In this document: positions 1 through 5,222 of the stretch, in pieces | Layout of the letters: the number at the start of each line of letters is the position of its first letter | Position numbering within the stretch: the stretch's first letter is position 1 | Origin: Candidatus Bathyarchaeota archaeon | GTDB taxonomy: Archaea > Thermoproteota > Bathyarchaeia > Bathyarchaeales > Bathyarchaeaceae | Direction of reading: 5' to 3' | Assembly: GCA_026967815.1 (NCBI GenBank) | Contig: JAPUUO010000099.1 | Location: 1-5,325, forward strand | DNA length: 5,325 bases | Position numbers and translations under genes: made by a program | The notes under the pieces: model-generated | What the model saw: only the letters and a program-made list of their open reading frames with translations | Database searches by the model: none | Told to the model about the DNA's origin: nothing

Positions 1-41
1 AATACGAAGCGGTAGAAATCAACGGGTTCCATGCAAACTGA
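1..41 (+). CDS. possible 3' end of an upstream gene (partial, unknown)
   Basis: Reading from base 3, one plus-strand frame stays open from the left edge and ends at TGA (39-41), giving a plausible C-terminus YEAVEINGFHAN. This is only twelve codons, so no family can be named. The alternative is a minus-strand gene that starts at ATG (32 down to 30) and runs off the left edge (MEPVDFYRFV...). That gene would have a TATA-like CTTATATG about 25 bases upstream and would be leaderless. Sequence to the left of the window would settle this. Weak call. Confidence 0.3.
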   Translation, partial: YEAVEINGFHAN

Positions 42-139
42 AAGGTGAGACACATATAAGTTGTTTATGAACGTTCTGTCATAATTTCACCTAAGAAGAA
101 TATGAATCATGTGATACATAATTTTGCATCATTTTATCT

Positions 140-153
140 GTTTTGCGCGAAAC
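140..153. repeat. imperfect 14-base palindrome GTTTTGCGCGAAAC
   Basis: Six of the seven base pairs are symmetric; only the T/G pair in the middle of each arm breaks the symmetry. It lies about 30-45 bases before the TATA-like box of the HTH regulator, a position suited to an activator or repressor site. This short motif could be chance. Confidence 0.3.
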
Positions 154-167
154 AAGTGAATTAGATA

Positions 168-221
168 TTCCGAAACTGCTCGTCATTTTTAAATAGTTGA
201 TTTCTTTCTTGGTTTTCGGAA
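168..221. repeat. 8-base inverted repeat bracketing the TATA box
   Basis: TTCCGAAA at 168-175 and its exact reverse complement TTTCGGAA at 214-221 enclose the TATA-like box and the expected transcription start. Two identical half-sites on either side of a core promoter are a common layout for an archaeal repressor. Eight-base arms separated by 38 bases can occur by chance, so binding is inferred only from position. Confidence 0.35.
186..195 (+). promoter_or_regulatory. TATA box candidate for the HTH regulator
   Basis: TTTTTAAATA is close to the archaeal TATA consensus (TTTAWATA). Transcription would begin near 215-220, giving a leader of about 140 bases before the TTG at 357. A second, weaker candidate is CTTTAATA near 308-315, which would give a leader of only about 20 bases that still includes the GGTG Shine-Dalgarno. 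The sequence does not say which one is used, or whether both are. Confidence 0.5.
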
Positions 222-272
222 CGTATTTCGCACGTCTTTTGCAGTGTTTGCTCGCCCGGCCTGCAACCTATG

Positions 273-301
273 TGTTCACAAAAAATAGTGCCTTTGTTCA
301 C
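273..301 (+). repeat. direct heptamers TGTTCAC spaced two helical turns
   Basis: TGTTCAC occurs at 273-279 and again at 295-301, offset by 22 bases, so both copies face the same side of the helix. The first copy lies in TGTGTTCACA, which has 4-base inverted arms. They sit 55-85 bases before the start codon, next to the second TATA candidate. They could be tandem operator sites. Confidence 0.3.
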
Positions 302-356
302 CTATAACTTTAATAGTTTCTTCGGCTTATTCTGAGTTGCCTGTGGTGTAGTTTTA

Positions 357-1745
357 TTGAGCAAGAAGATAAGCAATGGACGGTTGCAGGGCATCCTCTT
401 AAAATCTGCCGAAGAAGTAGCAGAATTGCTCAGATCGGCAGCCCATCCGGCAAGGATACAGATACTAGCCTCGCTTTTACAAGGAGACCATGATTTCTCT
501 AAAATGATGCACGAAACAGAATTGTCAAAAACCGCTTTAGCCAACCATCTGAAACGGCTAGGAGACAAGAAACTCGTCCAAAGGATCGCAAGAGGAGAGT
601 ACCGCCTAACGGTTGACGGAAAAGAACTACTGGACGCCGCGGCTACCATATACAAAAATTCTGCGCAAAGAGAAAACGAGAGAATAAAGCTCTTACGCAG
701 ACGCTACACCAAAGGCTTGATAGAGGGAAAGACCTTGAGTAAGAAGACAATAAGCAAAAAAGCTGAGTATCTACCATGTTGGCTGTCCTACACGGGCGCC
801 ATAGCAGGATCGCTAAGAGCCTTAGAAATTGACTGCGACACTGTTGATGTAGGTGGGCGCTCCGGCTATGCTTTCTTGATTAATGTCTCTAAGGGTGTTA
901 CCTGCCCATCTGGACCAACAGCCCTACCAGCAGAAACTTGGAAACAGATTCACGAGGCAACTGAAACTCTCGGATGGACTATGGAATATTGGGGGTACCC
1001 ATCTTCCTATCCAGCGAAAGAGAACAATCCAACACCCGAAGAAATTCAAATAGCAAAGAACCTTTTCCAAAAGATCAAACAAGAGATAGATGAAAAAGAC
1101 AGACCGGTAGTTCTCTGGGGATTGGTCGTACCAGAATATGGAATTGTAAAAGGCTACGAAGGTAATTCCTACATAACCAGTACGTTCCGAAGACTCATTA
1201 ACCAGCCTGAAGAATCCATTCCCTTCCACGACTTAAAAGCGCCGGGTTGCCTAGAAGCGTTCTTCTTCCGAGACAGAGTTAAGCAGGATACTGCCGCAGC
1301 TAACAGAGAAGCGCTAGAGAGAGCCATAAGCTTCGCCTCAGCCAACATGCCCATTCTCGACAATTATGTGGCGGGTCCAGCAGCGCTAGACGAGTGGGCG
1401 AATGTTCTGAAGGATCTGCCAGAAGAGAAACAAAACTATCACGGTAACAGCTACGTCGGTGCTTGTGTCTGTGAAGGTCGATCCATGTCTGAAGAATTCC
1501 TAAGACGACTTTCAAACAAATATCTTGGGAAACAGTCGAAGCATTTGCTAAAAGCTGCCGAGTGCTATGGGAAAGGTGCGGAACTTATGAAGGAGTTTAC
1601 CGGCATCTTCCCCTTCAAACACGAGGGTGAAATGAAACCAGAGGATCGAAAGAAAGCAGCAGAGATACTAAGGAAAGTTAGACCCTTCGAGGAAGAAGCC
1701 ATCAAACATATGAGGAAAGCCCTTGACGAATGGAAAACGCCTTAG
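357..1745 (+). CDS. ArsR-like HTH regulator fused to BtrH/C39-like domain
   Basis: A 462-residue protein. Residues 18-95 form an ArsR-type winged helix: the AAHPARIQILASLL helix, the recognition helix LSKTALANHLKRLGDKKLV, and the wing RGEYRLTVDG. Residues 96-135 are a basic linker. From 138 on it resembles the BtrH N-terminal / papain-fold (C39-like) family: C141 heads a helix (CWLSYTGAIAGSLRAL), then SGYAF (179 region), RPVVLWGLVVPEYGIVKGYEG (249-269), and C-terminal helices with RSMSEEFLRRL and LLKAAECYGKGAELM (385-412). The His expected before the GY strand in an active peptidase is replaced by EYGIVKGY, so a sensing rather than proteolytic role is likelier. The family match is from memory of its pattern. 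TTG 357 is chosen because GGTG (344-347) lies 9 bases upstream, an in-frame TGA lies at 333, and the next Met is inside the HTH. It is soluble, with no signal peptide. Target genes are unknown. Confidence 0.85.
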   Translation: MSKKISNGRLQGILLKSAEEVAELLRSAAHPARIQILASLLQGDHDFSKMMHETELSKTALANHLKRLGDKKLVQRIARGEYRLTVDGKELLDAAATIYKNSAQRENERIKLLRRRYTKGLIEGKTLSKKTISKKAEYLPCWLSYTGAIAGSLRALEIDCDTVDVGGRSGYAFLINVSKGVTCPSGPTALPAETWKQIHEATETLGWTMEYWGYPSSYPAKENNPTPEEIQIAKNLFQKIKQEIDEKDRPVVLWGLVVPEYGIVKGYEGNSYITSTFRRLINQPEESIPFHDLKAPGCLEAFFFRDRVKQDTAAANREALERAISFASANMPILDNYVAGPAALDEWANVLKDLPEEKQNYHGNSYVGACVCEGRSMSEEFLRRLSNKYLGKQSKHLLKAAECYGKGAELMKEFTGIFPFKHEGEMKPEDRKKAAEILRKVRPFEEEAIKHMRKALDEWKTP

Positions 1746-1767
1746 GAGAGAACTACACCCACAACAA

Positions 1768-1779
1768 TTTTCCCTTTTT
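1768..1779 (+). terminator. T-rich terminator candidate after the regulator
   Basis: TTTTCCCTTTTT begins 23 bases after the TAG stop at 1743-1745. Archaeal RNA polymerase terminates at T-runs in the coding strand without needing a hairpin, so this is a reasonable end for the regulator transcript before the convergent rio2 gene. Confidence 0.45.
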
Positions 1780-1829
1780 GGAGCACTTCAATAGCTCTCA
1801 TCGTTATACAGAGTTACCAAAGTTTGTCT

Positions 1830-2000
1830 ATGCTCGTGGATGAACCTGTTTACTGCGTCTATTGTAGTGCTACTTTCTGTGGTAAATGCGGAACCGTTGA
1901 TCTCCCGCTCAACATGCGAAGAGGCATGGCAAGCAGAAGAAGATTAGGATGGAGGAAGAACGGACTAGTTGGTCTGCACATAGTTCAGTGCATCTTCTAG
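1830..2000 (+). CDS. small CxxC...CxxC zinc-knuckle ORF (56 aa, tentative)
   Basis: ATG 1830 opens a 56-codon frame ending in TAG at 1998-2000. Residues 8-22 read YCVYCSATFCGKCGT, with cysteines 9, 12, 17 and 20 in two CxxC pairs that could bind one zinc. An Arg-rich stretch follows (residues 30-43, including RRGMASRRRLGWRK) that could contact nucleic acid. TTATACAG at 1804-1811 sits about 23 bases before the ATG, as for a leaderless archaeal mRNA, and there is no Shine-Dalgarno. The frame is the same as that of the upstream regulator and is open from its TAG stop, so it could be a remnant of a longer 3' end or a decayed gene. Its last 36 bases overlap the convergent rio2 3' end. The spacing between the Cys pairs (four residues) is short for a classical zinc ribbon. 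An overlapping frame at 1840-1947 encodes a 35-residue hydrophobic-start peptide, which I take as chance. Confidence 0.3.
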   Translation: MLVDEPVYCVYCSATFCGKCGTVDLPLNMRRGMASRRRLGWRKNGLVGLHIVQCIF

Positions 2001-2852
2001 CTTTGTTTTGACTTTGTATTTGCGTTGAAAGAAGCCTACGATGTTTTTCATGTCGCGTCTGAGCAGTTGTTCCGCGTTTGGGTGTTCTCGCGTGACGAAT
2101 TGGGGCCAGTCTATAATTAGTATGTGCCAGTTCGGCATTATGATAATGTTATATTCACTTAGGTCGGCGTGAATTACGCGAGCATTCACATAAGCCTTGC
2201 GTATGTTTGAGAGAACTTCTTCTAGTGTCTTTGATGGGTTTGGCAGCTCTTTATGCTCAGCTAATTCGGCACCTTCTATCATACCCATTGCCACGACGTG
2301 GCGATTTTGGCTTACAGGTTCAGGTAAGGCTATGCTGTGCGGATACAGAAGTTTTAGGGCCTGGAATTCTTTCTCCGCCGCTAGTCTCGACTGGTAGAGC
2401 CAACTAACATGGCGACGTTCAGCAATATAACCCCGAACTCTACGTGTTTGGCGGAAGCTTGTTCTGCCTAGACGGTGGAACTTAACTGCTATTCGCTTAT
2501 TTTCTGGTGTGAGCGCATCGTACACATCAGCTTCTTTTCCTACGCCTAACGGCTTTCCAAAGGCTTCCAGTATTCCTGCTTTGACTAAGGCGTTTATTGC
2601 TAGACAATCGTAGCCTGCAGTGTTGAGTGTGTAGCCTTTGTAGGAACCTGTCCAGCGATAAACTAGCTTAAATCGGCCTAGCCTAGCGAGGCGGTATTGT
2701 GTTTCTTGCTCGGGTAATTCGGCAAGTTTTGGCATAGTCTTTTCTGGAACGTAACGGTAGCGACTCATGTTGGCTTCGATGACATGGAGGGTCCTGAGAT
2801 CTTCGGGTTCTAGTTTTCGAAAGAATTTAACCGCTGTGTTGGCTGCTGACAT
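1965..2852 (-). CDS. rio2: RIO2-type atypical serine/threonine kinase/ATPase
   Basis: A 295-residue protein, about the usual length for archaeal RIO2 (around 280-300). RIO2 enzymes bind pre-small-subunit ribosomes in the cytoplasm and use ATP hydrolysis to drive late maturation. Residues 1-90 are the RIO2-specific winged helix. The kinase fold follows: glycine-rich loop GKPLGVGKEADVYDA (99-113), catalytic lysine K124 in IAVKFHRLG, a flexible basic loop (128-147), hinge VVAMGMIEGAEL (186-197), catalytic loop HADLSEYNII (228-237; D230 phospho-acceptor/catalytic, N235 metal), and metal-binding D248 in IIDWPQFV. The HAD variant of the catalytic loop is more RIO1-like, but the winged helix and the WPQ motif place it in RIO2. 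All key residues are intact. ATG 2852 is the first start after the thiI-like stop, which lies in the same frame 45 bases upstream. No Shine-Dalgarno is visible. It is probably co-transcribed with, or has a promoter just behind, the THUMP gene. Confidence 0.95.
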   Translation of the reverse strand: MSAANTAVKFFRKLEPEDLRTLHVIEANMSRYRYVPEKTMPKLAELPEQETQYRLARLGRFKLVYRWTGSYKGYTLNTAGYDCLAINALVKAGILEAFGKPLGVGKEADVYDALTPENKRIAVKFHRLGRTSFRQTRRVRGYIAERRHVSWLYQSRLAAEKEFQALKLLYPHSIALPEPVSQNRHVVAMGMIEGAELAEHKELPNPSKTLEEVLSNIRKAYVNARVIHADLSEYNIIIMPNWHILIIDWPQFVTREHPNAEQLLRRDMKNIVGFFQRKYKVKTKLEDALNYVQTN

Positions 2853-2879
2853 GACATGGGAAATGTCTGCTCGATTCGC

Positions 2880-2887
2880 TATTAAGA
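2880..2887 (-). promoter_or_regulatory. TATA-like box in the thiI-like/rio2 gap
   Basis: Read on the minus strand, TCTTAATA lies about 28-35 bases before the rio2 ATG. A transcript starting at the usual distance would have almost no leader, which would fit the missing Shine-Dalgarno. rio2 may therefore be expressed independently of the upstream gene. Confidence 0.35.
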
Positions 2888-2897
2888 GTTGTTCATT

Positions 2898-4088
2898 TCA
2901 AATGGTTACTGCCTCGACCTTTTGAAGCGTTGTGTTTATCATTTCTCGTATGTTGAGTTTGTCTTCTGCGGCTTCCACTTCTTTTAGCGTCGGCAAAATG
3001 GCTTCTCGAGGTTTGATGGCTTCGCGTTTTTTCGGCTCTGTGGTTAAGGCCACTTGGATTCTGATTTTTTGGGCCAAGTTTTTGATTTCATCCCTGGTTA
3101 ATCCTGATAGTGGACGGTGGATTGGATAGTTCTGCATGGCTTTGTCTTGTAGTTTGAAGCGGCGTAGTGTTTGACGCGGTTTTTCCCTTAATGTTTCTCC
3201 TGTGACTATGGCTTCGGCTCTTTCTTTTTCAGTTACCTGTTCTGCTATGGAGTAGATGAGGCGTTTGTCGATAACACTAACGAGATGTGTAGGGCACTCC
3301 TGTTTTAGTGTGATGAGGTTTTGGTCGTGGGGGATGATATAGAGTTTTGTTGGGTGCCCAATAGACCATTCGAAGAGAGCTTTACAGATGCTTTTTACCA
3401 GTCTAATTGTTTTCTTGTTTCGGTTTTCACTAAAGTAAACTGGCGTGAGGGGACAGCCTCGTTTCATTGTTAGCCAACACGCAACAGGAGAGTTTAGGTC
3501 TGGTTTTATGAGTCCTACTACATTTGGTTGGGTTCCTACGGGAAAACCGTCTGAGGCTGCAATTGTGTCTGTATAGATGTAGGCATCCTCTTGTCTTATT
3601 TCGACGCCAATGGAAATGTCAGGGTTAGTTAGGTCCACTTTTAGTCCGAGTTTCGGGAAAGCTTCAAGCATTTTTTGTCCAATATGTTGACAAATGTCTC
3701 GACTGGTATAGGGATGTGTGCCAATTCGCTTGCATTTAACTGCGAAACTAGTTCCTTCATTGAGTTTTTGCTTGGTTAGGCTCAGGCTTTGTAATGTTAT
3801 GTCTTCAAGCTTACTTGTTGCTTGACTGGCTGGAGAAAGCGAAGATATGCCAAAGACTCTGACGAGTTTTTTAACTGATCCTTGAGCTTGACCTGTCTTT
3901 ATGAAGATTCTGCCTTGTTGGCGATAAACAGCTTCAAAATCGATATTGTGGTGTTTCAGTGTCGCCTTAATATTTTGGATTAATCGTCTTTCGTAGGTTC
4001 TCCGCGTCCACGCGCTTTTGATGCCGATTTCTCCACCTAAGCGAATGATAACAGTGTCAAAGGGCGTTTTTGATTTAGTGTGGCTCAA
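2898..4088 (-). CDS. ThiI-family THUMP protein with degenerate PP-loop
   Basis: A 396-residue protein that is collinear with ThiI, the tRNA 4-thiouridine-8 sulfurtransferase. Residues 10-65 are the ferredoxin-like N-terminal domain (IIRLGGEIGIKS with 12-30 and RRLIQNIK). Residues 66-175 are the THUMP RNA-binding domain (FAVKCKRIGTHPYTSRDI, DLTNPDISIGVEI). GFPVGTQ (181-187) leads into the PP-loop AMP-binding domain. The expected SGGIDSP is KPDLNSP here (195-201), although the following PVACWLTMKRGC matches well. The expected catalytic CVLCKR is SVIDKR (271-276), so both cysteines are gone. GESLGQVASQTL is altered to GETLREKPRQTL (297-308), while HRPLSGLTRDEI (324-335) is kept. ATP activation and sulfur transfer are therefore unlikely. 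It may bind tRNA as a non-catalytic partner, or supply the THUMP to another enzyme. A charged C-terminal tail (345-396) follows. TTG 4088 is the only start candidate before the in-frame stop near 4182. Confidence 0.85.
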   Translation of the reverse strand: MSHTKSKTPFDTVIIRLGGEIGIKSAWTRRTYERRLIQNIKATLKHHNIDFEAVYRQQGRIFIKTGQAQGSVKKLVRVFGISSLSPASQATSKLEDITLQSLSLTKQKLNEGTSFAVKCKRIGTHPYTSRDICQHIGQKMLEAFPKLGLKVDLTNPDISIGVEIRQEDAYIYTDTIAASDGFPVGTQPNVVGLIKPDLNSPVACWLTMKRGCPLTPVYFSENRNKKTIRLVKSICKALFEWSIGHPTKLYIIPHDQNLITLKQECPTHLVSVIDKRLIYSIAEQVTEKERAEAIVTGETLREKPRQTLRRFKLQDKAMQNYPIHRPLSGLTRDEIKNLAQKIRIQVALTTEPKKREAIKPREAILPTLKEVEAAEDKLNIREMINTTLQKVEAVTI

Positions 4089-4091
4089 ATG

Positions 4092-4116
4092 AAAGGTTCC
4101 CTTTTTTACAAAAAGG
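4092..4116 (-). promoter_or_regulatory. alternative hairpins before the thiI-like start
   Basis: On the minus strand the segment AAAAAAGGG (4099-4107) can pair with the upstream CCTTTTT (4110-4116, loop GTA) or with the downstream CCTTT (4092-4096, loop GAA), but not with both. The second hairpin ends three bases before the TTG start. The stems are short and AT-rich. The expected transcription start near 4111 would leave only part of the first arm in the RNA, so an RNA switch is weakly supported. Confidence 0.2.
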
Positions 4117-4133
4117 TATTGATGAGGCCCTCT

Positions 4134-4143
4134 AATATTAATA
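4134..4143 (-). promoter_or_regulatory. TATA box candidate for the thiI-like/rio2 unit
   Basis: On the minus strand TATTAATATT lies about 46-55 bases before the TTG start at 4088. Transcription would start near 4111, with a leader of roughly 23 bases. It is nearly symmetrical, so it could in principle fire in both directions. Confidence 0.45.
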
Positions 4144-4442
4144 TGGCAACAGGCGATGGTTACGTATTTGTAGATTTTCAGCTAGCTGTTTTAGTTATCG
4201 GCTTAGGTGACCAAGGTAAAGCTCCATTTGTGCTTCGAATCCAAAGCGTACACATATACCTCTCCAGACTTTTTTCACACTAACATGTCAACCGTGCCCA
4301 AACTACATCACAAAAATTAACCCACAATTCTTAACAAAAATGCAGATTAGCCCAAGGAAAGACACGCAAACCGTTGAAACTCAAAAAATGTTCCATAAAC
4401 TCTCGAAAAACGCCTCTTTTCTTTGCTGATTCAAATTCTTAC

Positions 4443-4454
4443 TATGTATACATA
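4443..4454. repeat. perfect 12-base palindrome TATGTATACATA
   Basis: This exact inverted repeat is centred about 45 bases upstream of the TATA box of the 186-residue gene. Its location suits a dimeric regulator. It is AT-rich, which raises the odds of chance. Confidence 0.35.
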
Positions 4455-4490
4455 TGCTTACCCGATGATATTGTTTCCGAATACGCTATG

Positions 4491-4499
4491 TTTATTTAA
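4491..4499 (+). promoter_or_regulatory. TATA box candidate for the coiled-coil gene
   Basis: TTTATTTAA sits 42-51 bases before TTG 4542. Transcription from near 4520 would include the Shine-Dalgarno GAGG at 4529-4532. A second TATA-like AATTATAT at 4509-4516 is too close to leave a ribosome site. Confidence 0.45.
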
Positions 4500-4528
4500 G
4501 CAAACTCCAATTATATCTAGCAGACAAA

Positions 4529-4532
4529 GAGG
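4529..4532 (+). promoter_or_regulatory. Shine-Dalgarno GAGG deciding the TTG 4542 start
   Basis: GAGG is separated from TTG 4542 by 9 bases, an optimal distance. The next Met in frame is at residue 55, inside the coiled coil, so this ribosome site is the main reason to accept TTG. Confidence 0.55.
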
Positions 4533-4541
4533 CGGAAAAAC

Positions 4542-5102
4542 TTGTCGCGAAAGCCAAGAAAAGACGAAGCATTAGAAGCAATCGACTTTATAGTCAACGT
4601 ACTAAAGCAACACGAAAAAGACCTAGACCGCCTCATAGCGCAACTAGCAAAAATCACAAACCAAATCACAAAGAAAGGCGAACTGCCGACGCGGATTCAA
4701 ACAATGGAAGAAAGACTCACAACAGTACAAACAGAAATCAGTAATCTAATCCAACTGCTGTCCACCGCAAAACAAGCGCCTATGCCGGCAACGGCAACAC
4801 CTACATCACAGTCACAACCAACACAACAACTGACACAACCTACCTTTCTACGAGGACCCCCAGTAATCGTGCGCTGCAAACAATGGGAAGACTTCAAAAC
4901 CCTCGCCCAAAACGCCGACACCGTCTCGTTTCTGTACAAAGAACCTGAGAAAACCTTCCAGGCAGACGCCCTGAAACAAAACCGTGTCTACACGTACAAC
5001 GGAGACACCCCGAAAACCAACGCACTTCTAAAAGCGTGGTTAGCGCGAGAGCTACAGATAAAAGAAGAAAAAGTTCTTGAAGGCGTCCTAGCGATAGGTT
5101 AA
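4542..5102 (+). CDS. coiled-coil protein with C-terminal domain of unknown function
   Basis: A 186-residue soluble protein with no signal peptide or membrane segment. Residues 8-75 form a long charged amphipathic region with heptad-like spacing (FIVNVLKQHEKDLDRLIAQL; TRIQTMEERLTTVQTEISNLIQLL), likely a dimeric coiled coil. Residues 77-101 are a low-complexity linker rich in Pro, Thr, Ala and Gln. Residues 102-186 look globular: PPVIVRCKQWEDFKTLA, then DTVSFLYKEPEKTFQADALKQNRVYTYNG, then a helix ALLKAWLARELQIKEEKVLEGVL. The build (oligomerisation stalk, flexible linker, small head) suggests a scaffold or sensor, but I do not recognise the family and assign no function. I have an impression of similar archaeal hypothetical proteins, unverified. 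It stands alone, with its own promoter and the ribosome site described. A-rich codons dominate (aca, caa, aaa). Confidence 0.8.
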   Translation: MSRKPRKDEALEAIDFIVNVLKQHEKDLDRLIAQLAKITNQITKKGELPTRIQTMEERLTTVQTEISNLIQLLSTAKQAPMPATATPTSQSQPTQQLTQPTFLRGPPVIVRCKQWEDFKTLAQNADTVSFLYKEPEKTFQADALKQNRVYTYNGDTPKTNALLKAWLARELQIKEEKVLEGVLAIG

Positions 5103-5150
5103 GACAACCATCGGTATATACAGCTGCTTTCTTGCTGCCAAATAAACAAA

Positions 5151-5160
5151 GTTTTTATAC
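5151..5160 (+). promoter_or_regulatory. TATA box candidate for the right-edge gene
   Basis: GTTTTTATAC is a good archaeal TATA match. Transcription would begin around 5180-5186, inside the palindrome at 5177-5188, with a leader of about 40 bases that includes a purine-rich GAGGGGTGGAGG. Confidence 0.5.
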
Positions 5161-5176
5161 AGCATAGCATATCTTA

Positions 5177-5188
5177 TGTCTTAAGACA
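5177..5188. repeat. perfect 12-base palindrome TGTCTTAAGACA at the start site
   Basis: This exact inverted repeat is centred 27 bases after the TATA-like box, on the expected transcription start. An operator there would block polymerase recruitment, a usual archaeal repression mode. The binding protein is unknown. Confidence 0.4.
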
Positions 5189-5222
5189 CTCAGAAAACAT
5201 AGAAGAGAAAGAGGGGTGGAGG

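Larger units (their letters stand above)
42..356. other. gene-free upstream region of the HTH regulator
   Basis: This AT-rich stretch of about 315 bases shows no convincing coding frame. It holds the regulatory elements listed separately: a strong TATA-like box, an inverted repeat that brackets the box, an imperfect palindrome and a pair of direct heptamers. The length and the density of small symmetrical sequences suggest a regulated control region for the downstream transcription factor, possibly autoregulated as is common for ArsR-like proteins. That last point is inference. Confidence 0.6.
4089..4541. other. 453-base divergent intergenic region
   Basis: This region lies between the divergently transcribed thiI-like gene and the coiled-coil gene. 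The left third could be read as a short plus-strand frame (MATGDGYVFVDF... from 4143), but it has no ribosome site, overlaps the minus-strand promoter and resembles no family. From 4284 to 4490 the sequence is AT-rich with frequent stops in all frames. It holds the palindrome and promoter listed separately. No tRNA fold or C/D-box RNA could be assembled. Confidence 0.55.

Noticed and set aside
924..1515. Minus-strand frames opposite the HTH regulator
   Set aside because: They lie fully inside a strong coding gene, have no domain-like sequence and are shadows of its codon use.
1840..1947. 35-codon frame starting with a signal-peptide-like stretch MNLFTASIVVLLSVVNA
   Set aside because: It overlaps the four-cysteine frame, lacks a ribosome site and has an undistinguished tail; hydrophobic runs of this size are common by chance.
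2197..3129. Plus-strand frames opposite rio2 and the thiI-like gene
   Set aside because: Fully antisense to two well-recognised genes, with no family resemblance.
4205..4255. GCTTCGAATCC resembling a tRNA T-loop
   Set aside because: The stem around it does not pair (C opposite C at the closing position), and no anticodon or acceptor stems can be built from the flanks.
4195..4278. 27-codon minus-strand frame (MKKVWRGICVRFGFEAQMEL...) upstream of thiI-like
   Set aside because: It reads like protein but is very short, has no Shine-Dalgarno and is bounded by stops; chance is the simplest explanation.
4080..4283. 67-codon plus-strand frame opposite and beyond the thiI-like 5' end
   Set aside because: It starts within the divergent gene, has no ribosome site, covers that gene's promoter and resembles no family. 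A start at 4089 or 4143 does not improve it.
4118..4470. C/D-box-like words (TTGATGAG near 4119, CTGA near 4427, CGATGATA near 4463)
   Set aside because: Order and spacing do not fit an archaeal C/D guide RNA of about 50-70 bases.
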